Source: Alishewanella agri BL06 (GTDB lineage: Bacteria > Pseudomonadota > Gammaproteobacteria > Enterobacterales > Alteromonadaceae). From it: a stretch of 64,000 nt of DNA. Shown here piece after piece: positions 29,820 to 39,076 of the stretch. Under the pieces are notes generated by a model. It did no database searches, had not been told where the DNA came from, and saw only the letters and a program-made list of their open reading frames with translations. Numbering within the stretch: the first letter of the stretch is position 1; the number at the start of each line of letters is the position of its first letter. The DNA lies in NCBI RefSeq assembly GCF_000272005.1, contig NZ_AKKU01000009.1:90540-154539 (forward strand). Direction: 5' to 3'. The position numbers and the translations under genes were made by a program.

Positions 29820-29918
29820 ATTTTACTTTAGGTAACTTCTTCTCGATAGCGCACGGCTCATTCCCTATGAGCCATTCCCCTAAGCCCGGAACAATTTGGA
29901 TTGGTTCCGGGCTTCTTT
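29820..29918 (+). ncRNA. Candidate small RNA ending in an intrinsic terminator
   Basis: The plus strand has two consecutive hairpins, GGCTCAT-TCCCT-ATGAGCC (about 29855-29873) and the GC-rich terminator at 29882-29914. There is no plus-strand protein gene upstream, since both neighbours are on the minus strand. A terminator without a gene usually marks an independent small transcript. The 5' end is a guess because I found no strong promoter. I do not recognise the RNA. A 3' end at about 29918 is the firmest part. Confidence 0.35.
29882..29918 (+). terminator. Plus-strand intrinsic terminator with no upstream gene
   Basis: AAGCCCGGAAC, an 11-nt loop and GTTCCGGGCTT, followed by CTTTTA on the plus strand. 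The minus strand has no T run after the hairpin, so it is not the tatD terminator. Confidence 0.75.
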
Positions 29919-29944
29919 TATCTGCGGGGTAACGGCCGAAAAAT

Positions 29945-30736
29945 TTATGCAGCCTGTCGTTTTGCCGCGGCTAACGTAAACAACTGATAGAAGTTTGTCG
30001 TTGTTTGCCGCGCCAGCTGCTCTAAAGTTACTACCTTAACCTCAGCCATGGCCGCGGCAACGTCAGTCACATAAGCCGGTTGATTGGTTTTACCGCGATG
30101 CGGTACCGGCGCCAGATAAGGCGCATCGGTTTCAATTAATAGCCGGTCTAAAGGCAGCTTTTTTACTACCTCGCGTAGCTCGGTTGCGTTACGAAATGTC
30201 ATAATGCCGGAGATAGAAATATAAAAACCCAGATCCAGCGCCGCCTTTGCCATCTCATAGTTTTCAGTAAAGCAATGCAATACTCCACCAGCATCGCCAG
30301 CCTGGTGCGTTTTCATTAAATTAATGGTATCGGCGCGTGCATCCCGGGTATGGATAATCAATGGCTTGTTTAATTGCCGGGCGACACTGATATGTTTAAC
30401 AAAGCCGTCTTGCTGGCTGAGCTTGCTGTCCGGGTTATAAAAATAATCCAGACCAGTTTCGCCTACCGCCACTACCTCTGGCTGCGCTGCCAAGCGGGCT
30501 AACAAGTCGACGTCAACACTATCACTCTGATGCAAAGGGTGTTCACCACAAGATACCGACACTTGCGCGTACGGTTTTACCAGCTCAGCCATTGCTGGAT
30601 ATTCTGCCAACGACACGCTAACACACAGTAGGTGTTCAATATTACGCTGTGTAGCGTTGTTCAGCACCTGCTCCAACGAAAGCCCGAGTTTATCCAGCTC
30701 CAGCCGGTCTAAATGACAATGTGAATCTACAAACAA
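29945..30736 (-). CDS. tatD: TatD-family metal-dependent hydrolase (YcfH type)
   Basis: A 263-residue TIM-barrel DNase-like hydrolase. Metal-site motifs: FVDSHCHLDR at the N-terminus, GETGLDYFY, PLIIHTRDA, LHCFTEN and ETDAPYLAP. It starts at TTG 30736 with GAGG 5 nt before, giving MFVDSHCHLDR as in YcfH. The frame extends to another TTG at 30766 without support. It is the last gene of the pabC-mltG-tmk-holB-pilZ unit, an arrangement conserved in gammaproteobacteria. It is ycfH in E. coli nomenclature rather than the tat-locus tatD. The physiological substrate is uncertain. Confidence 0.92.
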   Translation of the reverse strand: MFVDSHCHLDRLELDKLGLSLEQVLNNATQRNIEHLLCVSVSLAEYPAMAELVKPYAQVSVSCGEHPLHQSDSVDVDLLARLAAQPEVVAVGETGLDYFYNPDSKLSQQDGFVKHISVARQLNKPLIIHTRDARADTINLMKTHQAGDAGGVLHCFTENYEMAKAALDLGFYISISGIMTFRNATELREVVKKLPLDRLLIETDAPYLAPVPHRGKTNQPAYVTDVAAAMAEVKVVTLEQLARQTTTNFYQLFTLAAAKRQAA

Positions 30737-30783
30737 AACAACCTCAGACAAAAACCGGAGCGGCAAGGCGCTACCGGCAATAA

Positions 30784-31110
30784 CTACATGGTATAGGTGG
30801 GTTCATTGCTATGCAGCATACCACCCAGTAATTTTTCAATCCGACTACTGAGATTATGCTTATCATCAATAAAGGCGACGCCAATCCCTGCCGGATTCGA
30901 GCTTTGGGCACCCAGTGGCGAGACCCAGGCAACCTTACCGGTAACCAGCACCGGCTCCAGGGCATCGGGCAAGGTTACACTTAGCGCCAGCGACTGCCCC
31001 ATTCGGTAATGCCGGGCCGAGCGAATAAACAGACCACCGTTTTTCATAAACGGCATATAGCAACGATACAGCTCTTTGGTATCAGTAAAACCCAGTGCTA
31101 ACTCTTCCAT
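30784..31110 (-). CDS. pilZ: PilZ-domain protein of type IV pilus biogenesis
   Basis: A 108-residue single PilZ domain. The start ATG 31110 is preceded by a perfect AGGAGG. It has LYRCYMPFMKNGGLFIRS near the N-terminus, and the usual c-di-GMP-binding RxxxR and D/NxSxxG motifs are absent. This is as in the founding PilZ, which acts in pilus assembly without binding c-di-GMP. The position between holB and tatD is the same as for pilZ in Pseudomonas and Xanthomonas. It indicates the cell makes type IV pili, although no pil genes are in the window. Confidence 0.92.
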   Translation of the reverse strand: MEELALGFTDTKELYRCYMPFMKNGGLFIRSARHYRMGQSLALSVTLPDALEPVLVTGKVAWVSPLGAQSSNPAGIGVAFIDDKHNLSSRIEKLLGGMLHSNEPTYTM

Positions 31111-31118
31111 TTTGCCTC

Positions 31119-32057
31119 CTAATCGCGTCCCGGCCGACCGGCTCTGAGTAAAGCCCGCCACTCCGTTAACAGCGCACTTAGCGCCAGCGCTTTATTCTGC
31201 CCTAAAATCTGTTGCTCGTCACGACAGAAGCGGAACAAGCTTTGTTGCAACCCCTGCATCTGCGCTGGTGCTAACATCGGCATCGTCACTATTTGTTCGC
31301 GTAATACATAGCTTAGCAGTAAGGTCAGATCACTGCGTCCTTCCAGTTGTTTTAGCAGCGGTGCTAACGGTTCAGTGCTGCGGATAAACTGCTGCAATTG
31401 CGTAATAAGTTGTTGCAGTGTCTGCAGTTCGCTACTTTGTAACAGACTGAGCGCTTTTAACGGAGCACCACCGCTAAAGCTGACGATAAAATCTGGAGCA
31501 GGACCCTGCTGCTGTGTTCGCAGATAATCGCTTAGTTGTGAAGTGCTAAGAGGCGCTAGATCCCAGCGCTGACAACGGCTTAAAATTGTTGGCTTAAGGC
31601 GCTGCGCTTGTGCAGTACAGAGGATTAAGAAACAACCCTGCGGTGGTTCCTCAAGCGTTTTTAACAAGGCGTTGGCTGCCGCTTCGGTTAGCCGCTCAGC
31701 ATGGCGCAATAACACCACTTTATTCCCGCTTTGTTGTGCTTTACCCTGAGTAAAATCCGTTAAACGGCGGATTTCATCCACACCCAGACTGGCGTTTTCC
31801 GGCTGTAACAACAACAGATCGGCATGATTACCGGCTGCCAGTAACAGGCAGCTTTTACACTGGCCACAGGCCGTTGCAGCCGCCGGCGTTTTACACAACA
31901 CTAACGCCGCCAGCATATGCCCTAGTTCAAGTTTACCAATGCCTTCCGGGCCATTAAATAATAAGGCATGCGCCAGTCGTTGTTGACGATACAACTGTGA
32001 CAGCTGCTGCAAACTGTCGTTTAACCATGGATAGGCCTGGCTATTCAGCAGCGCCAT
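31119..32057 (-). CDS. holB: DNA polymerase III delta-prime subunit HolB
   Basis: A 312-residue clamp-loader subunit of the replicative polymerase. It has the AAA+ fold with a modified P-loop LFNGPEGIGKLELG and a zinc-binding cluster (CKTP, then CGQCKSCLL). The sensor region ends TLEEPPQGCFLILCT with SRCQRW following. Delta-prime does not hydrolyse ATP, which fits the non-canonical P-loop. It starts one base after the tmk stop and is 8 bp before pilZ. Confidence 0.94.
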   Translation of the reverse strand: MALLNSQAYPWLNDSLQQLSQLYRQQRLAHALLFNGPEGIGKLELGHMLAALVLCKTPAAATACGQCKSCLLLAAGNHADLLLLQPENASLGVDEIRRLTDFTQGKAQQSGNKVVLLRHAERLTEAAANALLKTLEEPPQGCFLILCTAQAQRLKPTILSRCQRWDLAPLSTSQLSDYLRTQQQGPAPDFIVSFSGGAPLKALSLLQSSELQTLQQLITQLQQFIRSTEPLAPLLKQLEGRSDLTLLLSYVLREQIVTMPMLAPAQMQGLQQSLFRFCRDEQQILGQNKALALSALLTEWRALLRAGRPGRD

Positions 32058-32058
32058 C

Positions 32059-32685
32059 TCAGACTCCTGCCGCCTGTAAGGCTTGCCGCAGCGCCTGCTG
32101 CACCTGTATCAGTGGCTGCCCGGCATCAATCACCACGATGTTGGGTTCCTTGGCGGCGATCTCCAGATATTTGGCCCGGGTACGCTGAAAAAAGCTCAGT
32201 TGCTCCTGCTCTATCCGATCTAACTCACCGCGGCTGGCCGCTCGGGCCAAACCCTGCGCCGGATCGATATCCAGATATAAGGTCAGATCGGGTCGCGTGT
32301 CGCCCAGTACCGCTGTACGCAGCGTATCCAACAAGCTGTCACCGAGCTGCCGGCCACCGCCCTGATAGGCGCGCGATGAGAGATCATGGCGATCAGCCAA
32401 TACCCAGTTACCGGCCGCGAGCGCCGGCCGGATCACATTAGTTAGCAGCTGCACCCGTGAGGCGTACATCAACAGTAGCTCGGTTTCCGGCGCAACCTTC
32501 TCTTGCAGATCGGCTTGTTTAACTAAAGTGCGTAACTGCTCTGCCAGTGGTGTACCGCCTGGTTCCCGGGTACAAACCACCTGATGACCGCGGCTTTCCA
32601 GATACTGTTTTACAGTGGCAATAGCAGTACTTTTACCTGCCCCCTCCAGCCCTTCGATAACGATAAATTTGCCGTTACTGCTCAT
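32059..32685 (-). CDS. tmk: Thymidylate kinase Tmk
   Basis: Phosphorylates dTMP to dTDP. The 208 residues contain the P-loop [11 protein letters not shown], the DRE-like [12 protein letters not shown] motif and the substrate motif [15 protein letters not shown]. The lid region has few arginines in the first P-loop position and [10 protein letters not shown] in the lid, as in the E. coli-type enzyme. The start is ATG 32685 with GGA upstream, overlapping the mltG end by 11 bp. An in-frame TTG at 32697 is less likely. Confidence 0.95.
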   Translation of the reverse strand: MSSNGKFIVIEGLEGAGKSTAIATVKQYLESRGHQVVCTREPGGTPLAEQLRTLVKQADLQEKVAPETELLLMYASRVQLLTNVIRPALAAGNWVLADRHDLSSRAYQGGGRQLGDSLLDTLRTAVLGDTRPDLTLYLDIDPAQGLARAASRGELDRIEQEQLSFFQRTRAKYLEIAAKEPNIVVIDAGQPLIQVQQALRQALQAAGV

Positions 32686-33724
32686 TATTTTGTCCAAGAA
32701 TATATTTGCGTACTGCGCTGTTATGCTGCTCTAGTGTTTGTGAAAACACGTGGGAACCATCACCGCGGCTGACAAAGTAGTAGTAATCGCTCTGCTCAGG
32801 TGCGGCTGCCGCTTTTAGCGCACTTAAACTAACCAATGAAATCGGCCCTGGCGGTAAACCATGATGCCGGTAGGTATTGTAAGGGTGTGGGTCACGCAAA
32901 TGCGCCCGGGTAATACGGCCGTTATAATCCGCTACACCATAGATCACTGTCGGATCAGTTTGCAGTCGCATCCCGGTATTTAAGCGGTTAACAAATACCG
33001 AACTGACCAAACCGCGTTCGGCTTGCAAACCGCTTTCTTTTTCGATAATCGAGGCCAGCGTCAATAACTGATAAGGGTTTTGTAGCGGCAAATCGGGCTG
33101 TCGCTGTTGCCAGGCTTGCTCCAGCTGCGTTAGTAATGCCAGGTGAGCACGCAACCAGATACTGCTGGCTTTGCTATTGGCAGTATAAAAATAGGTATCC
33201 GGAAAAAACAGCCCTTCCATTTGTTGCGCCAGCTCTGGCATCGGCGCTAATTCGCCCCACTCAGCCGGCCAGCGTAACAGCTGCTGTAATTCCGTGATTT
33301 GCGTCAGATCCTGCTGTAAATAAGGTAACTGTGCAAAACGTTGCCAGCTTTGTACCAGAGTTTCGCCTTCAATCAGGGTGACACTAAACTGAGCAACCCG
33401 ACCAGAGCGAAATAATGCCAGGACCTGCGACAGCGACATTGGCGAGCTTACCCGGTATAACCCCTGCTGCAATTGCGCCTGCTCTGGATGTTGGCGCAAG
33501 TGGAATTTAAGTTGCTGACACTGCCAGGCACTCAATTGTTGCTGTTGTTGCCACAGCTCACAGAGTTGACGCGCCGATGCGCCAGCGCGCAGCTCAAACA
33601 GCTCGTCCGTAAACTGAATAGGCATCGCCAGCAGTCGTTGTTGTACCTGCTGCCAGTAACTGTTACCAGCGACCAGTAAAAACACCAGCAGCACCGGTAA
33701 CCAATAAGATAGACGTCTTAACAT
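32675..33724 (-). CDS. mltG: Endolytic murein transglycosylase MltG (YceG)
   Basis: Cuts nascent glycan strands and sets peptidoglycan chain length. The 349 residues have one N-terminal membrane anchor (about 4-22), a LysM-like region, and the YceG domain with catalytic glutamate in [20 protein letters not shown] and [16 protein letters not shown] are further signatures. Acts at the periplasmic face of the inner membrane. It overlaps the pabC end by 7 bp and the tmk start by 11 bp. Confidence 0.94.
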   Translation of the reverse strand: MLRRLSYWLPVLLVFLLVAGNSYWQQVQQRLLAMPIQFTDELFELRAGASARQLCELWQQQQQLSAWQCQQLKFHLRQHPEQAQLQQGLYRVSSPMSLSQVLALFRSGRVAQFSVTLIEGETLVQSWQRFAQLPYLQQDLTQITELQQLLRWPAEWGELAPMPELAQQMEGLFFPDTYFYTANSKASSIWLRAHLALLTQLEQAWQQRQPDLPLQNPYQLLTLASIIEKESGLQAERGLVSSVFVNRLNTGMRLQTDPTVIYGVADYNGRITRAHLRDPHPYNTYRHHGLPPGPISLVSLSALKAAAAPEQSDYYYFVSRGDGSHVFSQTLEQHNSAVRKYILGQNNEQ

Positions 33725-34515
33725 AGTACCTGTTGTTGTATTGAGCGCACGGCAGCAAGATCCAGCGTCCGATCAGCTAAGTCGCGCACTGCTGCCATGC
33801 CCAGCAATGCATTAGTAAAAAACATCGCCGTCACTGCCGGCAGTTCCTGCAGTGGCAGCTCGCGCTCAGCAACCAGCGGTAGCTGCGACATGATATGCTT
33901 GCGCATGACACCAGCGACGCCACAGGCATCCAGCGGCGGTGTATACCAATGTCCTGCTAACTGATAGAACAGATTTGCAGCAGTGCCCTCAACCACCAAG
34001 TCGTTAGTATCGGCAACAATAAAATCATCCAGTGCGGTGCATGCCAGCTGCTGTTTCAGCATCACCTGTTCCAGCCGGTTACAGTGTTTTAACCCCGCTA
34101 AAGCCGGTTGCCTGGCCAGTCGTAAGGTCGCTACCCCAACCTTTAAGCCGGTTGATTTAACTACGCTATAATCCGGCAGCGGCGCCTGATACAGGTAACA
34201 GCGTACTTGTGCCTGCGGATCCGGTGCATAACCGCGACCACCAATACCCCGGGAGATGAGCAATTTAAATACGCAGTCATCAGTTCGGGTTTGTGCTTGC
34301 GCCTGTAACCAGGTTGCCAGCTGTTGCCAGTCTGGTTCAGCGAATCCGAGCTGCTTAGCACTATACTGCAATCGCGCCAGGTGCAGCGGCCAGAGCGCGA
34401 TCTCACCCTGACTCACCCGCATCGTGGTAAAGAGGCCATCGCCATATTGTAAAGCGCGACAACCACCGGCGACTGCGGCAGTAACAGGCGAATCAATCAG
34501 AATAAAATCAGCCAT
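33718..34515 (-). CDS. pabC: Aminodeoxychorismate lyase PabC
   Basis: A PLP enzyme releasing pyruvate and p-aminobenzoate for folate. The 265 residues are of the class-IV aminotransferase fold. The opening LQYGDGLFTTMRV, the PLP-lysine region GLKHCNRLEQVML and the phosphate-binding EGTAANLFY/ACGVAGVMR segments are present. The ATG at 34515 is the only good start. It heads the pabC-mltG-tmk-holB-pilZ-tatD run, downstream of a terminator and with its own probable promoter. Confidence 0.92.
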   Translation of the reverse strand: MADFILIDSPVTAAVAGGCRALQYGDGLFTTMRVSQGEIALWPLHLARLQYSAKQLGFAEPDWQQLATWLQAQAQTRTDDCVFKLLISRGIGGRGYAPDPQAQVRCYLYQAPLPDYSVVKSTGLKVGVATLRLARQPALAGLKHCNRLEQVMLKQQLACTALDDFIVADTNDLVVEGTAANLFYQLAGHWYTPPLDACGVAGVMRKHIMSQLPLVAERELPLQELPAVTAMFFTNALLGMAAVRDLADRTLDLAAVRSIQQQVLC

Positions 34516-34563
34516 ATCTGTTCTTTACAAAAATTTGCGACCGCTTTGCACAAGGTTGGGCTC

Positions 34564-34591
34564 AGTATGCCTTAAGGCTGCCGCCTTGCAA
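34564..34591 (-). promoter_or_regulatory. Probable promoter of the pabC-tatD run
   Basis: On the minus strand TTGCAA (34591-34586), 16-bp spacer, CATACT (34569-34564), 49 bp before the pabC ATG. It lies just downstream of the fabF terminator, where a fresh promoter is expected. Confidence 0.45.
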
Positions 34592-34625
34592 AGTAAAGCG
34601 CGTTTAAGTGGTTTTAGCTGCATAA

Positions 34626-34654
34626 AAAAACCGCAGTAACAAACTGCGGTTTTT
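34626..34654 (-). terminator. fabF terminator
   Basis: The inverted repeat AACCGCAG / CTGCGGTT around a 7-nt loop has T runs on both strands. It lies between fabF and pabC and separates the two halves of the cluster. Confidence 0.85.
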
Positions 34655-34674
34655 CCGGTTAACGCTGGCTTAGT

Positions 34675-35913
34675 TTAAACTTTTTTAAACAAAATCGAAC
34701 CGTTAGTACCACCAAAACCAAAGGAATTACACAGCGCGTACTCCAGCTTCGCCTGACGCGCCTGATGCGGCACATAGTCCAGGTCACAACCTTCGCTTGG
34801 GTTATCCAGGTTAATGGTTGGCGTCACCAGCTGATCCTGCAGCGACAGCACGGTGATAATGGATTCCACTGAACCGGCAGCACCTAACAGGTGACCAATC
34901 ATCGATTTCGATGAGCTAACCATCAGTTTATCCAGGTTGTTGGCAAATACGGTTTTAATCGCCATGGTTTCCGCGATATCACCCGCTGGCGTTGAGGTAC
35001 CGTGGGCATTGATATACTGCACTTGCTCCGGATTAACCTGGGCGTCATTCAGTGCATTTTTCATCGCCCGGGCAGCGCCATCACCGTTTTCCGGTGGTGA
35101 GGTCATATGGTAGGCATCACCGCTCATGCCAAAACCAACCAGCTCAGCATAAATCTTCGCACCACGCGCCTTGGCATGTTCATATTCTTCCAGCACCATC
35201 ACACCGGCACCATCGCCCAGTACAAAGCCATCACGGTCTTTATCCCAGGGCCGGCTGGCTTGTTGCGGGGCATCGTTACGGGTTGATAACGCACGGGCTG
35301 CGCCAAAACCGCCCATACCGAGCTCAGTTGAAGCCTTTTCAGCACCGCCGGCTACCATCACGTCAGCATCGCCATAAGCAATCATCCGCGCCGCCTGACC
35401 GATATTGTGTACACCTGTAGTACAGGCGGTGACAATACTGATATTCGGCCCTTTTAAGCCGAGCATAATCGACAGCTGGCCAGCAATCATATTGATAATG
35501 GTTGATGGCACAAAGAATGGCGATAACCGCTTCGGTCCACTATTCATCAGCTTGGTATGGTTTTCCTCAATTAAACCTAAACCGCCAATACCAGAGCCGA
35601 TAGCGGCACCAATGCGGTGCGCATTAACGTCATTGATTTCCAGGCCGGAGTCACGAAAGGCCTGCATCGCAGCAGCGACGCCGTACTGGATAAACAAATC
35701 CATTTTCTTAGCGTCTTTTGCCGGAAAATACGGCTCTACATCAAAATCTTTGACTAAGCCGGCAAATTTAGTTGTATAAGCACTGGTATCAAAGTGCTCA
35801 ATCAGGCTAATGCCGCTTTTTGCCTGCTGCAATGCTTGCCAGCTACTGGCCACATCATTGCCCAGCGGCGTCAACATGCCTAAACCTGTTACCACTACAC
35901 GACGTTTTGCCAC
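34675..35913 (-). CDS. fabF: Beta-ketoacyl-ACP synthase II FabF
   Basis: Elongating condensing enzyme of fatty-acid synthesis. 412 residues with the Cys-His-His triad: C164 in [10 protein letters not shown], His in [11 protein letters not shown], His in [11 protein letters not shown]. It starts at GTG 35913, where GGAGG is 4 nt upstream, giving [14 protein letters not shown]. Genes acpP and fabF are separated by a hairpin that may attenuate fabF expression relative to acpP. Confidence 0.96.
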   Translation of the reverse strand: MAKRRVVVTGLGMLTPLGNDVASSWQALQQAKSGISLIEHFDTSAYTTKFAGLVKDFDVEPYFPAKDAKKMDLFIQYGVAAAMQAFRDSGLEINDVNAHRIGAAIGSGIGGLGLIEENHTKLMNSGPKRLSPFFVPSTIINMIAGQLSIMLGLKGPNISIVTACTTGVHNIGQAARMIAYGDADVMVAGGAEKASTELGMGGFGAARALSTRNDAPQQASRPWDKDRDGFVLGDGAGVMVLEEYEHAKARGAKIYAELVGFGMSGDAYHMTSPPENGDGAARAMKNALNDAQVNPEQVQYINAHGTSTPAGDIAETMAIKTVFANNLDKLMVSSSKSMIGHLLGAAGSVESIITVLSLQDQLVTPTINLDNPSEGCDLDYVPHQARQAKLEYALCNSFGFGGTNGSILFKKV

Positions 35914-35955
35914 CGTGTCCTCCGTAAATACCTGTTTTTCTGATTCTTAAAATGA

Positions 35956-35980
35956 AAACGGGTAGCCTCGCTACCCGTTT
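35956..35980 (-). terminator. Hairpin between acpP and fabF (attenuating terminator)
   Basis: An 11-bp perfect stem, AAACGGGTAGC-CTC-GCTACCCGTTT. On the minus strand it is followed by TTCATTTT, a weak T-tract. It would let acpP, the most abundant product, exceed fabF. Confidence 0.65.
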
Positions 35981-35994
35981 CTCAAGCTTTCGGC

Positions 35995-36231
35995 TTATTC
36001 AGCGTGGGCTTTGATGTAATCAATAGCTGATTGCACCGTGGTGATTTTCTCGGCTTCTTCGTCTGGAATTTCAGTATCGAATTCTTCTTCCAGCGCCATT
36101 ACCAGCTCAACTGTGTCCAGTGAGTCTGCACCCAGGTCGTCAACAAAAGAAGCTTCGTTTTTCACTTCTTCTTCTTTAACGCCCAGCTGTTCAATAATAA
36201 TTTTTTTAACGCGTTCTTCGATGTTGCTCAT
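35995..36231 (-). CDS. acpP: Acyl carrier protein AcpP
   Basis: A 78-residue acidic helical carrier of fatty-acid intermediates. The phosphopantetheine serine is S37 in the [15 protein letters not shown] motif. The length and sequence are near-identical in kind to E. coli AcpP. It has its own strong promoter 58 bp upstream, in addition to read-through from fabG. Confidence 0.98.
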   Translation of the reverse strand: MSNIEERVKKIIIEQLGVKEEEVKNEASFVDDLGADSLDTVELVMALEEEFDTEIPDEEAEKITTVQSAIDYIKAHAE

Positions 36232-36288
36232 CTTTTCTTCCTTTTTCTCATCTAAATCGCAACAAATCGTGCAATTTGGTTTGGCGCT

Positions 36289-36317
36289 AGTTTATGCGTA
36301 AGCAGGGGTTGATGCAA
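36289..36317 (-). promoter_or_regulatory. acpP promoter
   Basis: On the minus strand TTGCAT (36317-36312), 17-bp spacer, TAAACT (36294-36289), with an A-rich leader carrying AAGGAAG before the ATG. A separate acpP promoter is also known in E. coli. Confidence 0.65.
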
Positions 36318-36358
36318 GCAATGCGCTCGGCATTTTTTGCTGGTCAAACCTGATTTGC

Positions 36359-37105
36359 TTACACCATATACATACCGCCGTTAACGTGAACTGTTTCACC
36401 GGTAATATAGGCTGCCTGCGTGGACGCCAGAAATGCCACTGTCGCCGCAATTTCTTCTGGCTGCCCTAAACGATTTGCAGGGACTTGCGAGAAAATAGCT
36501 TCTTTTTGCTCGTCCGACAACTCTTTCGTCATGTCCGTATCAATAAAACCCGGCGCAATCGCATTGACGGTAATACCGCGTGATGCCACTTCGCGTGCCA
36601 GCGATTTAGTAAAGCCCAACACACCGGCTTTCGCGGCGGCGTAGTTGGTTTGTCCGGCATTGCCCATTGAGCCTACAACAGAACCGATGGTAATAATGCG
36701 GCCAAAACGCTTTTTCATCATGCTGCGCAGTACCGCCTTACTCAGGCGATACACCGACGTTAAATTGGTCTGCATAATATCAAACCATTCTTCATCTTTC
36801 ATCCGCATCAGCAGATTATCGCGCGTAATACCGGCATTATTTACCAGAATATCGATCTCGCCAAAGCTTTCTTTAATTTGCGCCAGACATTGCTCAACAG
36901 AATCGGCATCGGTCACATTCAACACTAAGCCTTTGCCGTTAGCACCCAGATAGTCCGAAATGGCCGCCGCGCCTTTTTCGCTGGTCGCGGTACCAACCAC
37001 TTTGGCTCCCAAGGCTGCCAGCTGTTCAGCAATGGCTTTACCAATACCCCGGCTGGCACCTGTTACCAGCGCAACCTTACCTTCTAAAGAAATAAATGCT
37101 GTCAT
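36359..37105 (-). CDS. fabG: 3-oxoacyl-ACP reductase FabG
   Basis: NADPH-dependent reductase of fatty-acid elongation. 248 residues with the Rossmann motif TGASRGIG (15-22), LVNNAGITRD, and the catalytic S142, Y155 and K159 (YAAAKAG). The C-terminus HVNGGMYMV is typical. It is 9 bp from fabD on the same strand. Confidence 0.97.
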   Translation of the reverse strand: MTAFISLEGKVALVTGASRGIGKAIAEQLAALGAKVVGTATSEKGAAAISDYLGANGKGLVLNVTDADSVEQCLAQIKESFGEIDILVNNAGITRDNLLMRMKDEEWFDIMQTNLTSVYRLSKAVLRSMMKKRFGRIITIGSVVGSMGNAGQTNYAAAKAGVLGFTKSLAREVASRGITVNAIAPGFIDTDMTKELSDEQKEAIFSQVPANRLGQPEEIAATVAFLASTQAAYITGETVHVNGGMYMV

Positions 37106-37114
37106 CTTGTTACC

Positions 37115-38050
37115 TTATTCTGCTGTCAGGGCAGCGCTTAATGCGGCGCTATCTGTAATTGAGCTAGTGTTCAGCTCTTTATTAATCCGCTTGATCAGGC
37201 CACTTAATACTTTACCTGCACCCAGCTCCAGTACTTCGGTCACGCCATGCGCGGCGAAATACTCAATGGTTTCAGTCCAGCGCACCGGGCTATACAGCTG
37301 ACGAATTAATGCATCTTTAATCGCATCACCGTTGCTGGCAATTTGTACGTCAACGTTATTGACTACCGGGATAGCTGGTTGTTGAAAGTTTAGTGCAGCC
37401 AGATCGGTCGCTAACTGGTCAGCCGCCGGGCGCATCAGTGCACAATGCGATGGTACGCTAACTGGTAATGGCAGCGCACGCTTGGCACCCGCTGTTTTAC
37501 AAGCTTCACCTGCCCGCTCTACCGCCGCTTTATGACCGGCAATCACCACCTGACCCGGTGAGTTATAGTTGACCGGCGCTACAACTTCACCCTGAGCCGC
37601 GTCGGCACAGGCTTTGGCGATAGCTGCATCGTCCAGACCGATAATCGCCGCCATGGCGCCAGTACCGGCGGGTACAGCCTGCTGCATATACTGGCCACGC
37701 TTTTCCACCAGTTTTACCGCATCAGCCAAAGACAATACGCCCGCACAAACCAGTGCCGAATATTCACCTAACGAGTGACCGGCAAAATAAGCGGGTGTCG
37801 CGCCGCCTTGTTGCTGCCATAAACGCCAGACGGCAACGGAAGCCGTTAATAATGCCGGCTGGGTACGCTGGGTTTCATTCAGCTGTTCTTCCGGGCCATT
37901 CGCAATCAGTGCCCATAAATCATAACCCAGCGCTGCTGAGGCTTCGTTAAAGGTATCCTGTACCAGCGGATAGTTTTGATAGAGATCGGCTAACATGCCA
38001 ACACTCTGTGAACCCTGACCGGGAAAGACAATTGCAAGTTTTTTCGTCAT
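37115..38050 (-). CDS. fabD: Malonyl-CoA:ACP transacylase FabD
   Basis: Loads malonyl onto ACP. 311 residues with the N-terminal VFPGQGSQSVGM motif and nucleophile S93 in GHSLGEYSAL. The second catalytic His lies in SVPSHCALM, and the GQVVIAGH and NVDVQ segments are present. It sits between fabH and fabG, as in E. coli. Confidence 0.97.
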   Translation of the reverse strand: MTKKLAIVFPGQGSQSVGMLADLYQNYPLVQDTFNEASAALGYDLWALIANGPEEQLNETQRTQPALLTASVAVWRLWQQQGGATPAYFAGHSLGEYSALVCAGVLSLADAVKLVEKRGQYMQQAVPAGTGAMAAIIGLDDAAIAKACADAAQGEVVAPVNYNSPGQVVIAGHKAAVERAGEACKTAGAKRALPLPVSVPSHCALMRPAADQLATDLAALNFQQPAIPVVNNVDVQIASNGDAIKDALIRQLYSPVRWTETIEYFAAHGVTEVLELGAGKVLSGLIKRINKELNTSSITDSAALSAALTAE

Positions 38051-38110
38051 CGTTATACCCTGTTAAAAGGTGCCTGCATTGAAATTAAGAATTTTCATTG
38101 AAAAGAAAGC

Positions 38111-39070
38111 TTAGTAGCGAACCAGTGCCGAGGCCCAGGCAAAACCACCGCCAAAGGCTTCTAACAGCAGTGTCTGACCGCGCTTGATCCGGCCATCACG
38201 CACCGCTTCATCCAAGGCGGTTGGTACGGTCGCGGCTGAAGTATTGCCATAACGATCCAGGTTAATCACCACCTGATCCATCGACATATCCAGCTTACGC
38301 GCTACCGCAGCAATAATCCGTAAGTTAGCCTGATGCGGCACCAGCCAGTCGATTTGCGATTTATCCATCTGGTTAGCAGCCAGAGTTTGCTCAACCACTT
38401 CAGACAGCTTAGTTACGGCAACTTTAAAGACATCATTCCCCTTCATACTACCCCAGGAGTTATGCACCGAGGCTTCGTCACCGCGAATGGGGTTATCAAC
38501 ATAGAGTAACTCTGAATATTTACCGTCGGCATGAATATGAGTTGACAGGATACCTGGCTGTTCTGACGCTTCCAGTAACACGGCACCAGCCGCATCACCA
38601 AACAGGATCACCATAGAACGATCTTCCGGGCTGACCAGCTGTGACAGGCAGTCTGAGCCAATCACCAGGATGCGCTTCGCCAGACCGGTTTTAATATATT
38701 GATCAGCAATACTTAGCGCGTAACAAAAGCCGGCACAAGCGGCAGCAATATCAAACGCCGGAATAGCCGGGATTTCCAACTCGCGTTGAATTTCACAGGC
38801 AGCGCTGGGTAAGGCGCGCGAGGCACTGGTGGTGGCGCAGATAATCATATCAACGCTGTTTTTATCGACGTTAGCCGCTTCCAGTGCTTTACGGGCAGCA
38901 GCAGCGCCCATGGTTGCCACACTTTCGTCTTTACCGATAATGCGCCGCTCTTTAATACCGGTGCGCTCGATAATCCATTCGTCTGTGGTTTCCACCATAG
39001 ACTCTAAGTCCGCATTGGTGCGGACTGTTGCCGGAAAATAACTTCCGGTACCAATAATTCTTGAGTACAT
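38111..39070 (-). CDS. fabH: Beta-ketoacyl-ACP synthase III FabH
   Basis: Initiates fatty-acid synthesis from acetyl-CoA and malonyl-ACP. 319 residues. C112 is in [11 protein letters not shown], the active His in [11 protein letters not shown], and Asn in [13 protein letters not shown]. The start is ATG 39070 ([13 protein letters not shown]), 7 bp after plsX. Confidence 0.97.
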   Translation of the reverse strand: MYSRIIGTGSYFPATVRTNADLESMVETTDEWIIERTGIKERRIIGKDESVATMGAAAARKALEAANVDKNSVDMIICATTSASRALPSAACEIQRELEIPAIPAFDIAAACAGFCYALSIADQYIKTGLAKRILVIGSDCLSQLVSPEDRSMVILFGDAAGAVLLEASEQPGILSTHIHADGKYSELLYVDNPIRGDEASVHNSWGSMKGNDVFKVAVTKLSEVVEQTLAANQMDKSQIDWLVPHQANLRIIAAVARKLDMSMDQVVINLDRYGNTSAATVPTALDEAVRDGRIKRGQTLLLEAFGGGFAWASALVRY

Positions 39071-39076
39071 GCTGGC

